Positions 14,507-24,178 of a stretch of DNA of 64,000 bases are shown piece after piece. The DNA comes from Phycisphaerae bacterium. GTDB lineage: Bacteria > Planctomycetota > Phycisphaerae > UBA1845 > Fen-1342. Positions within the stretch are counted from its first letter, which is position 1; each line of letters starts with the position of its first letter. The position numbers were made by a program, and so were the translations under genes. The notes under the pieces were generated by a model. That model was not told the origin of the DNA and made no database searches. It was given only the letters and a program-made list of their open reading frames with translations. The stretch covers positions 62,001-126,000 of the forward strand of contig JAJVHV010000005.1 of NCBI GenBank assembly GCA_022072445.1, in the 5' to 3' direction.

Positions 14507-17500
14507 TCAGGGGGGCACGGGCTGGAAGACATCCGGGTTCTCCGCCTCTTCTGGAGACCCGTCCGCAGGGCCACCGCCGGTGACCGACACAAACGCTGGA
14601 TAGCTGCCGACCGAGCCGCAGGCGTTGGTCACGGTGCATTCGAAGCGGCCGGTGGTGCCGACCGCGGCGGTGAAGGCGAACGAGGGCTCGGTGGCGCCGT
14701 CGATGCAATCGCCGTTTCGCAGCCACTGATAGCTGAGCGGCTCGGCGCCGGTGGCGGCGACGGTGAGCGTGACGAGGGCGCCGGAGAGGACGGTCTGCGA
14801 CTGTGGGCGCTGGATGATCCGGACGGGTTCGATGCCTGATCCGGGCTCGCAGCTTGTGAGCGACTGGATGAAGATGTTGTCGAAGGACGTGCCGTTGACG
14901 ACGCCGTCGAGCAGGGCGATCTTGCCGGCCGGGAAGTCGGGCGTGACGAGCGTCGTGCTGGGCGTCAGCGAGTCGTTGGCCCACGCGGTGTAGGTGTCGC
15001 CGCGCACTTCGATCCGCAGGTGCAGTGTCTGGCCGGCCGTGTAGACATTCTGCGCGATGTTCTGGGCACTGTTGTAGCCGCTGCCGTAGTTGCGGTGCCA
15101 GTAGACGTCGCCTCCGCCCCAGGGATAGGCCTCGCCGAACGCGAGCACCACGCCACGCGGATAAGGAAGCGCGGAGGAGAGGCTGGAGCGAAGGTAGATT
15201 CCGCCGTTGGTGTCGAAGTTGGCATGTGAGGCGTTCACGACGTCCAGCTCGATGAGAAAGTCCGACTGCGGCAGCGTGAACGAGCTGTAGGCCGAGTTCT
15301 GGTAGATCGTCGGCGTGCCCGCGGCGTACGAACCGTCGACAATTGCCCAGTTGCCGCGTTCGTTGGCCCAGCGGCTGGCGTCTTGCGGCAATGCGAACTT
15401 GTTGACGCGCGGGGGTGTTTCGAGGGTAACGACGTTGCTGCGGACGGTGTTGGTGGAGTTGGTGACGATGACCTGATACAGGTCCGTGTCCAGCGGCTGC
15501 GTCGGCGAGATGGTCAAGGTCGGCGTGGTGGTGCCGGTGACGCGCGCGGTTTCGTTGAGCGGCACGAACAGGCCGCCGACGTTGCGGCCCCACTGATAAT
15601 TCAGCGGCGGCTCGCCGACGGTGTCGACGGTGAGGCTGGCGGTCGCGCAGCCGGCGACGAACTGGTCGGCGACGGGCGCGATGATGCGTGCGCCGGGTGC
15701 GATCGTCATGACGAAGCTGACGCCGGCGCTGGCGATGACGCTAGCGCCAACGCGCGTGTCAACGGGCGCCGGCAGGTATCCTGACTCGGTCCCGTTGAAC
15801 GGACGTCCGAGCTGGCCGGAGCCGTTGCTGCCGCAGGTCCAGATGGTGCCGTCGGTGGCAGTGAAGACGCTGAGCGCGTAGCCGGCGGCGACGGCCCGCA
15901 CGTTGCCGACATTGATTACCGGGGCCGGCGTCGGGTAGCTCGCCCACATCGGGGCGCCGGTTCCCAGTGCGTGTTCGCCGTTGTATCCCCAGGCCCAGGC
16001 CTGACCGCTGGCCAGACGGGCCACGCTGTGCAGATTCCCCGCGGCCATGCCCGCAACACTTGCGAGCCCGCTGACCTGTACGAAGCGGTTGCGGTTCTGC
16101 GTTGTGCCGTCGCCGAGCTGGCCGTAGTTGTTCCAGCCGCAGGCCCACAGCGTTCCGTCCGCCAGGAGCGCCAGCGTGTGGCTGCCGCCGCAATCCACGT
16201 CGACGACGTTGCTGAGATCCGCGACGCGCACGGGGAGATTCGATGCCCCGCCGGTCGTGCCCTGACCGAGCTCGCCATTGCCGTTGGTGCCCCACATCCA
16301 GAGCGAGCCATCGCCGGTGATGGCAGCGGCATGGTAGTTTCCGATCGAAATGTCGACCACGCACTCCAGATTCACCTGTCCCGGGTTCAGCGCGACGCCG
16401 CTGGCCTGGTAATACCCGAGCAGGCCCTGGTAGTTGCTGCCCCAGGTCCAGACGTGGCCGTTGGCGTCGAGGGCCATGCAATTACCCTCGGGAGAACCGG
16501 CGGCGACTGCCACGACGTCCGTCAGAAAGTTGACCTGCACCGGCGTTGCGCTCATGTCGCTGGTTCCATTGCCCAGGTAGCGCGACCCCCAGGTCCAAGC
16601 CGTCCCGTCTGACATCACCGCGATCGAGTTCCAATAACCCGCTGAGACCCCGACAGCATTCGACAGGTTGATTACGTCCGCCGGGTTCACATCGGAATCG
16701 GGCAGTGTCGAACCGCGGCCCAGCATTCCATAGGTGTTGCGTCCCCAGCCCGTGATGCGGTGCCCCAACGGGTTGGCGTCGATCACGCGGACCGATATGG
16801 GCGGCGAAGTGGTCGACTGAGTTGAGCCGTCGCACTCGTTGGGAGGCGCGCCGTCGCAGGACCGAATGCGCAACGTGTAACTGCCGGCGTCGCCGGCCAC
16901 GGCGTTCGTGATTGTGAGCATGTCAGTCGTCGCGCCGCTGATGCGTCCGTCGCCGGTATCGACGACGTCGGCCCCGTTGCGCTGCCAGCGCATGCAGGTC
17001 GAGTACTGCGACGCATTCGTGTCTACGGACAGTTGAATCGTCTCGCCTGTTCGATAGGTGCCGCAACCGTTCAAGCCGAGCAGCTGGAGCGTCGGAAGCG
17101 ACCAGCCGGCGACGTAGTCATCGGACACGGAAAGGGCGGTGCTGCGGAAGTCGAACTCGAAGTTTGGCAAGGCGGCGCGAAACGCGTTGATGAATTCCAT
17201 GACGCGGACGGGGCGTGAGGCTTTGACGACCGCGAGAATCTCGTCGGGCCCCAGCGCGAGGCAATCCTGCGGACAGGCGCTCTGCCCCGGGTCCTGCACG
17301 CCGTCCTCGATGTCGCGCAGCAGGGCCCCGACGAACCCCTCGGTGATGAGTCCGTTGTGCGCCGTGCCGTCACAGCACACGTCCGTTGCTTCCAGCGGCA
17401 GGTCGTTGACCGAGATCGGCGGCGGCCCGCCGTAGCGCGCCTGCCACATGCGGGTGACCACGGAGCCGAGCCAGTCGGGGAAGCCCTCGTTCCAGGCGTC

Positions 17501-18700
17501 GTGGTCGGTTTCATTGCACCAAAGGCAGTGACCGCCGTTGTCGACGCACGTCTCCATCCCGCACACGTCAACGCCGCGATCATCGCAGAAGCCGTTGCAG
17601 TAGTCGACGTCGAGCGGGTCGGACCATTCGTAGAGCAGGTGGTGGCCCCACTCGTGCACGTGGGTGGTTTCGCTCCACTGATGCGTCGGGCCGATGTTGA
17701 TCTCCTGGTCGTTCGGGCGGTAAAAGGCCCAGCCGTCGTCATTCCACACCAGCGAGACCTTGGGGATGTTCGCACCGTTGTTCTCGAGCACGAAGCGATG
17801 AGCGCGGGTCACGCTGTTGTGCATGTGGATAGCCGGAAATGTGCCCGGATCGGCCGGCCGCTGGTTGCCGAAATTCACATCGTCGCCGGTGTAGTCTTCG
17901 AAGACCAGCGTGTCGATCGTGCTCCAGCTATAGGTATCCTCGCCGGCGTCGTTGTTGTGCACGTTCACCACGCCGGTGTCGCACTCGTAGCGCAGGTAAA
18001 TGTCCGGGTCGTCACAGCCGCTGATGTCGCAATCGTCCCAGCACACCGTGACGTCGAACCCCCCCTGCTCGTCGGTGTAGCTGTCGAACATGACCTCGGA
18101 ATCGACCGTATCTTCGTCCATGATCTGGAAGTGAATCCCGTCCGCTCCGATCACCTGACCGTCCGGCCGCACGTATTCGATTCGGCCGCGAACGCGAATG
18201 AGCTGATCGTCGCAACCGCGCTGACCATCGCCGCCTCCTGTGTCGCCAATACCCATGGCGTCGAGCCGCTTTTCCGACTCGACCCGCACAGAGGGTCGAT
18301 CCCGTCCGATCCATGCAAGCCGCTCGGGCCGCAGGTCGATGCGCTTGATCGTCGCGCTTCCGTCGAACGTCACACGCACTTCGAGCCTCTTCGAGGCGTC
18401 GAGCACGTGGGCTTCAAACGGAACCTCAAACACCTGGCCGCGCAATGCGGGCGTCGGTGCCGGCAAACCTACCGCAAGCGAGATCCACCCGTCGCCGCCG
18501 AGCTCGATGGCGTCGAGCACGCCGTCCTTCGACGGGATGACTTCCAGCACGCCCGAGTACATTTGCCCGTTCACGGCCGGCGTGGCCTCCGGCCGCATCC
18601 GAATCTTGATGGGCGAGCGTACGTCGGCGCGGACAGTCGCAACCGTGTTGAGGGCGACCATGACGAGTGCCAGGAACAACCACGCGGCCGACTTGCTCAT
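14507..18700 (-). CDS. Very large secreted mosaic protein with HEWGH motif, Ig-like and RCC1 domains
   Basis: 1397 residues from the ATG at 18700; the frame extends 40 codons further but MSKSAAWLFLALVMVALNTV is a clear signal peptide. Residues 160-280 are cysteine-rich and look like a prepeptidase or carboxypeptidase-regulatory beta domain. HVHEWGHHLLYEWSD (347-361) contains a zinc-metalloprotease HExxH, followed by many Cys. Near 585-680 is an Ig-like domain, and about 690-1040 carries six or so RCC1-type repeats (WGxNxxGQLGxG pattern). Another Ig-like domain follows, then a concanavalin-like region, then a last Ig-like domain with the RNGDCIDGAT turn. It is probably an exported, surface-bound adhesin-protease. 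No sorting tail was recognised. Confidence 0.85.
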   Translation of the reverse strand: MSKSAAWLFLALVMVALNTVATVRADVRSPIKIRMRPEATPAVNGQMYSGVLEVIPSKDGVLDAIELGGDGWISLAVGLPAPTPALRGQVFEVPFEAHVLDASKRLEVRVTFDGSATIKRIDLRPERLAWIGRDRPSVRVESEKRLDAMGIGDTGGGDGQRGCDDQLIRVRGRIEYVRPDGQVIGADGIHFQIMDEDTVDSEVMFDSYTDEQGGFDVTVCWDDCDISGCDDPDIYLRYECDTGVVNVHNNDAGEDTYSWSTIDTLVFEDYTGDDVNFGNQRPADPGTFPAIHMHNSVTRAHRFVLENNGANIPKVSLVWNDDGWAFYRPNDQEINIGPTHQWSETTHVHEWGHHLLYEWSDPLDVDYCNGFCDDRGVDVCGMETCVDNGGHCLWCNETDHDAWNEGFPDWLGSVVTRMWQARYGGPPPISVNDLPLEATDVCCDGTAHNGLITEGFVGALLRDIEDGVQDPGQSACPQDCLALGPDEILAVVKASRPVRVMEFINAFRAALPNFEFDFRSTALSVSDDYVAGWSLPTLQLLGLNGCGTYRTGETIQLSVDTNASQYSTCMRWQRNGADVVDTGDGRISGATTDMLTITNAVAGDAGSYTLRIRSCDGAPPNECDGSTQSTTSPPISVRVIDANPLGHRITGWGRNTYGMLGRGSTLPDSDVNPADVINLSNAVGVSAGYWNSIAVMSDGTAWTWGSRYLGNGTSDMSATPVQVNFLTDVVAVAAGSPEGNCMALDANGHVWTWGSNYQGLLGYYQASGVALNPGQVNLECVVDISIGNYHAAAITGDGSLWMWGTNGNGELGQGTTGGASNLPVRVADLSNVVDVDCGGSHTLALLADGTLWACGWNNYGQLGDGTTQNRNRFVQVSGLASVAGMAAGNLHSVARLASGQAWAWGYNGEHALGTGAPMWASYPTPAPVINVGNVRAVAAGYALSVFTATDGTIWTCGSNGSGQLGRPFNGTESGYLPAPVDTRVGASVIASAGVSFVMTIAPGARIIAPVADQFVAGCATASLTVDTVGEPPLNYQWGRNVGGLFVPLNETARVTGTTTPTLTISPTQPLDTDLYQVIVTNSTNTVRSNVVTLETPPRVNKFALPQDASRWANERGNWAIVDGSYAAGTPTIYQNSAYSSFTLPQSDFLIELDVVNASHANFDTNGGIYLRSSLSSALPYPRGVVLAFGEAYPWGGGDVYWHRNYGSGYNSAQNIAQNVYTAGQTLHLRIEVRGDTYTAWANDSLTPSTTLVTPDFPAGKIALLDGVVNGTSFDNIFIQSLTSCEPGSGIEPVRIIQRPQSQTVLSGALVTLTVAATGAEPLSYQWLRNGDCIDGATEPSFAFTAAVGTTGRFECTVTNACGSVGSYPAFVSVTGGGPADGSPEEAENPDVFQPVPP

Positions 18701-18987
18701 GTCATAAACTCCCGTGCGTGCGATCGTGCGCGATCGCAACGCTTGACGAAAACGTTTCACGGATGGAAACACTCCGCGGGCCACTTGCGCCGACGACCAC
18801 GCTGCCGTCCACGCTGACACTGCTCACGCCGCGGTGATTCGTGCCGGCCAGAGGCGATCGCGACAAGTCGAACATGTGGCTTCATGATCGACACTCCGCT
18901 GACGCGGCACGCTCGCGGACGTATTTCCAGTGCGAACAGGTCGCGGCCTCACTCACGCGCGTCTCAGCGGATTTTGTGAACGGGGCG

Positions 18988-18993
18988 TATAAT
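18988..18993 (+). promoter_or_regulatory. Candidate -10 box (TATAAT) abutting the sigma-factor start
   Basis: A perfect TATAAT ends five bases before the ATG at 18999. Transcription starting 6-8 bases downstream would begin on the ATG itself, giving a leaderless mRNA. No Shine-Dalgarno sequence is present in the few bases available. I see no good -35 hexamer at 16-18 bases, which lowers confidence. Confidence 0.35.
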
Positions 18994-18998
18994 CGGCG

Positions 18999-19640
18999 AT
19001 GCTGGGCGCAACGGAGGTCGACCGCTTGATCGCCGAACAACGGGCCTTGGTGAGCCGCGCTGTGGCGGGAGAAAAGGACGCCCTGAGCGAATTGCTCGAA
19101 TCGTTCGGACCGGACGTTGAGGCGGCGTTGGTGATCGGCCCGCTCTGGCGGGGCATGCTCGATGCAGCCGACGTGATGCAAGTCACTTATTTGGAAGCCT
19201 TTGGGCAGATTGGACGATTCGATCCGTCGCGGCCGGAGGCGTTTCCGAGCTGGCTCCGCCGGATCGCGGAGAACAACCTGCGTGACGCGATTCGCGGCCT
19301 GGAAGCAAGGAAGAATCCCTCGCCTCGCATGCAACTCGACGCCTACGGCGGCGACGCCAGCCTGGCGTTATTCGACCTCCTAACGGCCGGAGTTGGCACC
19401 CCCAGTCAGGCGGCGCGGGGCAACGAAGCGAGCGAGCGTCTTCGGCGAGCCCTGCAATGCCTGCCCGCCGACTACGCCCGAGTCATTCAGCTCTACGATT
19501 TGGAAGAGCGGTCTGTGGAGGAAGTTGCCGCAGCGCTGGGACGTTCAACGGGGGCGATCTTCATGCTGCGGATGCGCGGGCTTGAGCGATTGCGGGCGCT
19601 CCTCGGCAGTCCGTCCGAGTTTCTTGAATCGCGGACGTGA
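18999..19640 (+). CDS. ECF-type RNA polymerase sigma factor
   Basis: 213 residues. Region 2 is seen around 45-105 (MLDAADVMQVTYLEAF, then FPSWLRRIAENNLRDAIR), and region 4 around 150-205 (LPADYARVIQLYDLEERSVE, EVAAALGRSTGAIFMLRMRG). There is a linker and no sigma-1 or sigma-3 domain. It recruits RNA polymerase to a dedicated promoter set. No zinc-binding anti-sigma gene follows; instead a Ser/Thr kinase with TPRs starts 31 bases downstream, the usual planctomycete pairing in which the kinase may control the sigma factor. The nearest candidate target is the large secreted gene diverging upstream. Confidence 0.9.
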   Translation: MLGATEVDRLIAEQRALVSRAVAGEKDALSELLESFGPDVEAALVIGPLWRGMLDAADVMQVTYLEAFGQIGRFDPSRPEAFPSWLRRIAENNLRDAIRGLEARKNPSPRMQLDAYGGDASLALFDLLTAGVGTPSQAARGNEASERLRRALQCLPADYARVIQLYDLEERSVEEVAAALGRSTGAIFMLRMRGLERLRALLGSPSEFLESRT

Positions 19641-19670
19641 GTTCGCAGGCCATTCAGACGCAGTGTTCAC

Positions 19671-22376
19671 ATGCCTGTGCCGGGCGCGCCTAGAAACGTC
19701 CATCGAACCTGGATTGCCGCAGCGCGGCAGCAGTCCGACCTCGCCGATTGTGCGGCAGCGGCCATTCGCGCGGCAGAGGGCGCCGACGCGCCGCCGCTCG
19801 CGGCCGACTATTTCCCAGGCTATGAAATCCAGCGCGAGATTCATCGCGGGGCACAGGGGACGGTTTATCGGGCCGTTCAGAAAAGTACGGGCCGACGCGT
19901 CGCCCTGAAACTGCTGCACGATCACGCGTTTGGCGGGTTGCTGGACCGGGCCCGCTTCGAGCGTGAAATGCAGGTCCTTGCGGCGCTCCAGCATCCGAAC
20001 ATCGTTGCGATTCATGACGGCGGCAACCACAACGGCCGTTTCTTTCTGGTCATGGACTACGTTGCCGGGCAGCCGCTCGACGCATATTTGGCCAGCCGGT
20101 CGCGGTCCATCCGCGAGACGCTGGAGTTGTTCATCGCCATCTGCGAAGCCGTGAACGCCGCGCACGTCCGCGGCGTGATCCATCGCGACCTGAAGCCGGC
20201 CAACGTTCGCGTGGACGAGGGCGGCCGGCCATTCGTACTGGATTTTGGTCTTGCCAAGCTCGATGCGAGCTGCCAGCTAGCTGCTGCGAGCGGTTCGTCT
20301 GGCGCGATGCGACTGGCTGTCGGAGTCTCCACGGACTCACAGAAGCACGCTCCAGCGGAATCGACTGTTCCCGCAGAATCCGGCGATCGCCGCATGGCCG
20401 CCACCGCGACTGGCCAATTCCTGGGGTCGCTGCCTTGGGCCGCGCCCGAGCAGGCCGCGGGCAGCCCCACGCAGATCGACACGCGCACCGACGTCTACTC
20501 GCTCGGCGTCATGCTCTATCAGATCCTCACCGGGAGGTTCCCCTACCCAGTCGCCGGGCCGATGAGGCGCACGCTCGACTCGATCTTGCACGCACCACCG
20601 ACGCCGCCACGAGGCTTGCGGCCGGGGCTTGACGACGAGCTCGAGACGATCATGCTCAAGTGCCTGAGCAAGGAGCGCGAGCGGCGCTATCAGACCGCTG
20701 GCGAGCTGTCTCAGGATCTGCGCCGTTATCTCGCCGATGAGCCGATCGAAGCCAAGCGCGACAGCGGCTGGTATCGAGCGCGCGTGTTCCTGCGGCGGAA
20801 CCGGTTGCCCGTCGCCGCCTCGGCCGCATTCATGATTGTGTTGCTGGGCGCATTCGGCTTCTCGCTGGCGCAGTGGCGGGCCGCGGTGCAAGACCGGGAT
20901 CGTGCGGCTCTGGCCGAGAAGCAGCAGGGCCAGGAGCGCGCGCGGGCCGAATCTCACAGCCGCAAGCTCCAGAATGTCAATCGTTTTGTGCAGGACTTGC
21001 TGCTCAGTGCCGATCCTTATGCGCTTCCGGCGGGTGATGTGCCCGCGCGTGCGCTGCTGGACAATGCTTCGCGCGACATCGAAGCGGGCGAATTGCGCGA
21101 TCAGCCCGAGGTGGAAGCGGCGGTTCGCACGACGCTCGGACGGGCGTATACGACGCTGGCGCGTTATGAAATAGCCGGCGTTCATCTCGAAGCCGCGCTG
21201 CGGATCATCGAGCAGTTGGCCGTCCCCGACCAGAAGGCGCTGGGCGACGTACTTCGCGCCCTCGCCCAACTGCGGCTCGCCACCCAGGAGCTCGACACCG
21301 CCGAGGTGCTGGCGCGGCGCGCCCTTTCCGTGCGACAGGCCGCCTATGGCGACGCCCACGAAGAAGTTGCCGCCGCGTGGGATACGCTCGGGGCGGTGCT
21401 CTACGCCGCGCAGCGCTTCGCTGAAGCCGAAGAGGCGATGCGCACCGCAGTCGCAACCTGGCGCGCCGCATTGGGGGAGAACGACCCGCAGGTCGCAGCC
21501 GCCGTGGCACGGCTGGCGATGCACACACACGACGCGGGTGAATCGACCGAATTGTTGAAACAGGCCGTGCAGCAGTTCGAGCAAGCGGGCGAGGAGCGCA
21601 GCCTGCACTACGCGGAGGCGCTGAGCGACCTGGCGCGCATCCAGCACCTGCGGCGCGAGTATGCGGCGGCGGAGAGTTCTTACCTGCGCGCGATTGCGGT
21701 GCGCAGCGCGATCATCGGCGGACCGAACCTGTATGTGCTGAACGACCTGGACAACGTCACGCTGCTGTACATGCAGAGCGGCAATTGGCCGCGGGCACTC
21801 GAGATGAGCGGCGAATTGCTGCGAGCCGCCCAGGCCCTGTACGGCGAAGACTCCCCGCGGGCGGCGCAAGCGCTGATGCACGTCGCGGCGTCGTGTCGGC
21901 ACGTGAATGAGAACGTGCGCGGACTGGCAGCGGCGCGGCAGGCGCTCCAAATTCACGTGCGCAGCGGCAACGACCGGACCATTGATGGACTGCACGCGCG
22001 CCTGGGAGTGGCGGCTTTGGCGCTGAAATGCGGACAGCTCGACCTGGCCGAAACGGCGGCACGCGAATGCCTGGACGCTCCCGAAGACGTACTTTCCATG
22101 CAGCCCTGGCGCAAGCCGTTGGCCCAATCGCTGCTCGGCAGCACCCTCACGGAACGCGGGCAATACGAAGCCGCCGAACCGTTCTTGCTCGCGGGATACG
22201 AGGGCCTGTCCCAGAGTCGCAACGCACCGCCCGACAGCCGCGAATCGGCTGGTGAGAGACTCGTGCAGCTTTATGAACGATGGGAGGCCGCCCAACCGGG
22301 GACTGGCAAGGCGCGGATGGCGGAAGAGTGGCGCACACGGCTCGCGGCGTCCTCAACTTCCTCATCACGTGAATGA
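19671..22376 (+). CDS. Transmembrane Ser/Thr protein kinase with TPR sensor region
   Basis: 901 residues. The kinase domain spans about 50-355, with a glycine loop at 58-65, VALK (Lys 80), HRDLKPANV (171-179), DFG (191-193) and APE (258-260). An unusual insertion of about 50 residues lies between DFG and APE. RTDVYSLGVMLYQILTG is the typical helix after it. A single transmembrane helix at about 381-401 is followed by a long region of TPR-like helical repeats (about 460-880), outside the cytoplasm if the kinase is inside. This layout suits a receptor that senses a partner and phosphorylates cytoplasmic targets, perhaps the sigma factor encoded 31 bases upstream. The start lacks a strong ribosome binding site. 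Confidence 0.9.
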   Translation: MPVPGAPRNVHRTWIAAARQQSDLADCAAAAIRAAEGADAPPLAADYFPGYEIQREIHRGAQGTVYRAVQKSTGRRVALKLLHDHAFGGLLDRARFEREMQVLAALQHPNIVAIHDGGNHNGRFFLVMDYVAGQPLDAYLASRSRSIRETLELFIAICEAVNAAHVRGVIHRDLKPANVRVDEGGRPFVLDFGLAKLDASCQLAAASGSSGAMRLAVGVSTDSQKHAPAESTVPAESGDRRMAATATGQFLGSLPWAAPEQAAGSPTQIDTRTDVYSLGVMLYQILTGRFPYPVAGPMRRTLDSILHAPPTPPRGLRPGLDDELETIMLKCLSKERERRYQTAGELSQDLRRYLADEPIEAKRDSGWYRARVFLRRNRLPVAASAAFMIVLLGAFGFSLAQWRAAVQDRDRAALAEKQQGQERARAESHSRKLQNVNRFVQDLLLSADPYALPAGDVPARALLDNASRDIEAGELRDQPEVEAAVRTTLGRAYTTLARYEIAGVHLEAALRIIEQLAVPDQKALGDVLRALAQLRLATQELDTAEVLARRALSVRQAAYGDAHEEVAAAWDTLGAVLYAAQRFAEAEEAMRTAVATWRAALGENDPQVAAAVARLAMHTHDAGESTELLKQAVQQFEQAGEERSLHYAEALSDLARIQHLRREYAAAESSYLRAIAVRSAIIGGPNLYVLNDLDNVTLLYMQSGNWPRALEMSGELLRAAQALYGEDSPRAAQALMHVAASCRHVNENVRGLAAARQALQIHVRSGNDRTIDGLHARLGVAALALKCGQLDLAETAARECLDAPEDVLSMQPWRKPLAQSLLGSTLTERGQYEAAEPFLLAGYEGLSQSRNAPPDSRESAGERLVQLYERWEAAQPGTGKARMAEEWRTRLAASSTSSSRE

Positions 22377-22686
22377 GGTTCCGCTCGGGTAAGGCAGATC
22401 GAGTGCGGAGCCAGCTCTTCGTACCTGGCCGCGTCAGTCAGCGCTGCCACGACTACATACAGATTCGCTGGCGGATCGAACTCGGCACACATCACGCGTG
22501 TCAAATCACCAAACGGCCGGGACCGGCCGTTCTTCTGGAGAATCTGGACCCCACCCCAAAGACCGACGTAGATATTACCGTCGGAAACCGACGTGAGCGA
22601 GGCGTACGTCCAATACTTCAATGTTGTCGGTGGCGGAGTATCTGCAGGAAATCTAAAGAGAGAGACAAAATGGGCGTCACAGACCG
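22377..22686 (-). pseudogene. Middle fragment of a dockerin-locus secreted protein
   Basis: On the minus strand this stretch encodes a sequence aligning with residues about 170-240 of the intact neighbour at 23065-24165. Shared features include SDGNIYVGLWGG against PDGNVYFSVSGG, NGRSRPFGDLTRVMCAEFDP against NGRRRRFGDLSRVACIEFDP, and a following PxxNLYV. Nothing before or after it resembles the family: there is no signal peptide and no dockerin tail. At about 22684 it joins directly to the 533-base duplicated block. It is a truncated paralogue, probably non-functional. Confidence 0.75.
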
Positions 22687-23216
22687 ATGACGCCACACCA
22701 GGAATAGCAACCCGGCCGAGCCGCGACGTCGCCGCGCGGGATGCGACCCATCCGAGCCCCAAGCGCCAGCGCGCGGGCACTACTTGAAACCCGCGCCCCC
22801 TTCGCGCACATGCGTCCCCATCCGAGCCCCGACCGTCAGGGAGGGTTCGAACACGCGCGATCCGCGTCGCGCGCGAGGTTTCCTGTTCTATCGTCGCGCG
22901 CAACACCCCAGCCGAGCCCCGACCATGAAGGCGACCGAGGAGGGAGCCTGAATGGAGGGGTTTCGTAGCCCAGCAGGAGTGTCAACCGTATTCGACGGTC
23001 GTTCGCGCTGTGCCAGGAAACCGCTTGCTGACGCGCGCGGCTCGCTTGGCGTCCGCGCCTCGGCCTACGGCGTCTTCGTCAGCAGCTCGATGAACGCGTC
23101 GATGTCGAACGCGTTGACGCTGCCGTCGCCGTTCAGGTCGGCCAACATGCGGTCGCAGTGCGGCGCGAGGGCGTCGTAGGCCGCGTCGCCCATCACCGCC
23201 GCGATGAACGGGTCGA
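22684..23216. repeat. 533-base direct duplication, copy A
   Basis: This block appears identical to 24179-24711 (offset 1495). It contains the 3' end of the dockerin-tailed gene (the dockerin repeats and stop) plus the downstream non-coding sequence, itself rich in short dispersed repeats such as the GAGCCCCGACC family. Identity ends at 23217, inside the dockerin coding region. No transposase or inverted ends are present, so it looks like a homologous tandem duplication, not an insertion sequence. Confidence 0.9.
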
Positions 23217-24165
23217 CGTCGAACGCGTTCACCCCGCGGTCGCAGTTCAGATCGCCCTTCTTGGGCGGAACGTAGCACGCAATACCGGCGCCCGTGTATA
23301 CCGACAAGTCCTCGCTCGCTCGAATAGTCGTGATGGCACCCGTGGTGACATCGAGCGCGTAGACGCCTTCGCTGTCCGTGGCATAGAGCGTGTTCGGGTC
23401 TTCGCCGAACGTGAAAGCGAAGAAGTTGCCGCAGGCGAACCCCGTTGTCACCAGGCGCCGAGACGTGGGGTCGACGCCTGCATAGGCGTGAATGGCTAAG
23501 CCCCCGCAGTCGATGAGCCACGTCGCTACGAACAAGTTGCCCAGCGGGTCGAACTCGATGCACGCAACGCGCGAAAGGTCGCCAAAACGTCGGCGTCGGC
23601 CGTTCTGATTTAGCACATAGACCTCGCCCCCCGAGACCGAAAAGTACACGTTCCCATCCGGGCCCGACGTGAGCGTGTAGTGTGATCCGAACTCGATCCT
23701 CGTCTTAGGCGGACGGTCCTGCGGGTACTTCATCAGCTCGTAGTAGAAATGATCGGTCACGTAGAAGTTCCCCGCGCGGTCCCAGCACAGCCCGTTCGAG
23801 CCCACCGGTCCGCCGATGCCGTCGCTCGCATCATGCGCCGTCGTCACGTTCCCCGCCGAGTCGATCTCAGCCACGCGCGCGTTCCAGAAGCTCAGCACGC
23901 GCAAGCGCTTCCCATTGGGCGAGAAGCGCAGGCCGCTCATGCCGCACAGGCCGTCAGCGCGGTCGGCCAACTCCCAGCGCTCGGCGGTCAGCGGGTCGAT
24001 CTCGTCGACCCAGTTCCTAAGGTTCGCGTTGCACATCTCGCCGCCGCCGCCGTAGCGGACGGTGAAGATGTGCCCGGGAACAAACCCATCCGAATTGGGC
24101 TGTGCGAGTCCGACCGGCGCGGCCGAGCAAGCGACTAGGAGAACTGTGATCTGTGTCCGGCGCAT
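23065..24165 (-). CDS. Secreted NHL/SMP-30-like protein with C-terminal dockerin-like repeat
   Basis: 366 residues. A signal peptide (MRRTQITVLLVACSAAPVGL) is followed by a beta-propeller-like region (LRFSPNGKRLRVLS, SNGLCWDRAGNFYVTD, GPDGNVYFSVSG, EFDPLGNLFVAT). The end (about 305-366) is a duplicated calcium-loop motif: GDLNCDRGVNAFDVDPF and ADLNGDGSVNAFDIDAF. This matches the GC-type dockerin tail of Phycisphaerae, thought to anchor or assemble exported proteins. The protein likely acts outside the cytoplasm; its ligand is unknown. Its last 152 bases of coding sequence lie in duplicated block A, and block B begins 14 bases upstream of its start. Confidence 0.85.
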   Translation of the reverse strand: MRRTQITVLLVACSAAPVGLAQPNSDGFVPGHIFTVRYGGGGEMCNANLRNWVDEIDPLTAERWELADRADGLCGMSGLRFSPNGKRLRVLSFWNARVAEIDSAGNVTTAHDASDGIGGPVGSNGLCWDRAGNFYVTDHFYYELMKYPQDRPPKTRIEFGSHYTLTSGPDGNVYFSVSGGEVYVLNQNGRRRRFGDLSRVACIEFDPLGNLFVATWLIDCGGLAIHAYAGVDPTSRRLVTTGFACGNFFAFTFGEDPNTLYATDSEGVYALDVTTGAITTIRASEDLSVYTGAGIACYVPPKKGDLNCDRGVNAFDVDPFIAAVMGDAAYDALAPHCDRMLADLNGDGSVNAFDIDAFIELLTKTP

Positions 24166-24178
24166 ACGTGCATACTAC

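Noticed and set aside
17357-22295. Long open frames antisense to the mosaic protein and the kinase (486 codons at 17357-18817 plus strand, 652 codons at 20337-22295 minus strand)
   Set aside because: They overlap well-supported genes on the other strand, lack ribosome binding sites and domains, and are expected in high-GC coding DNA.
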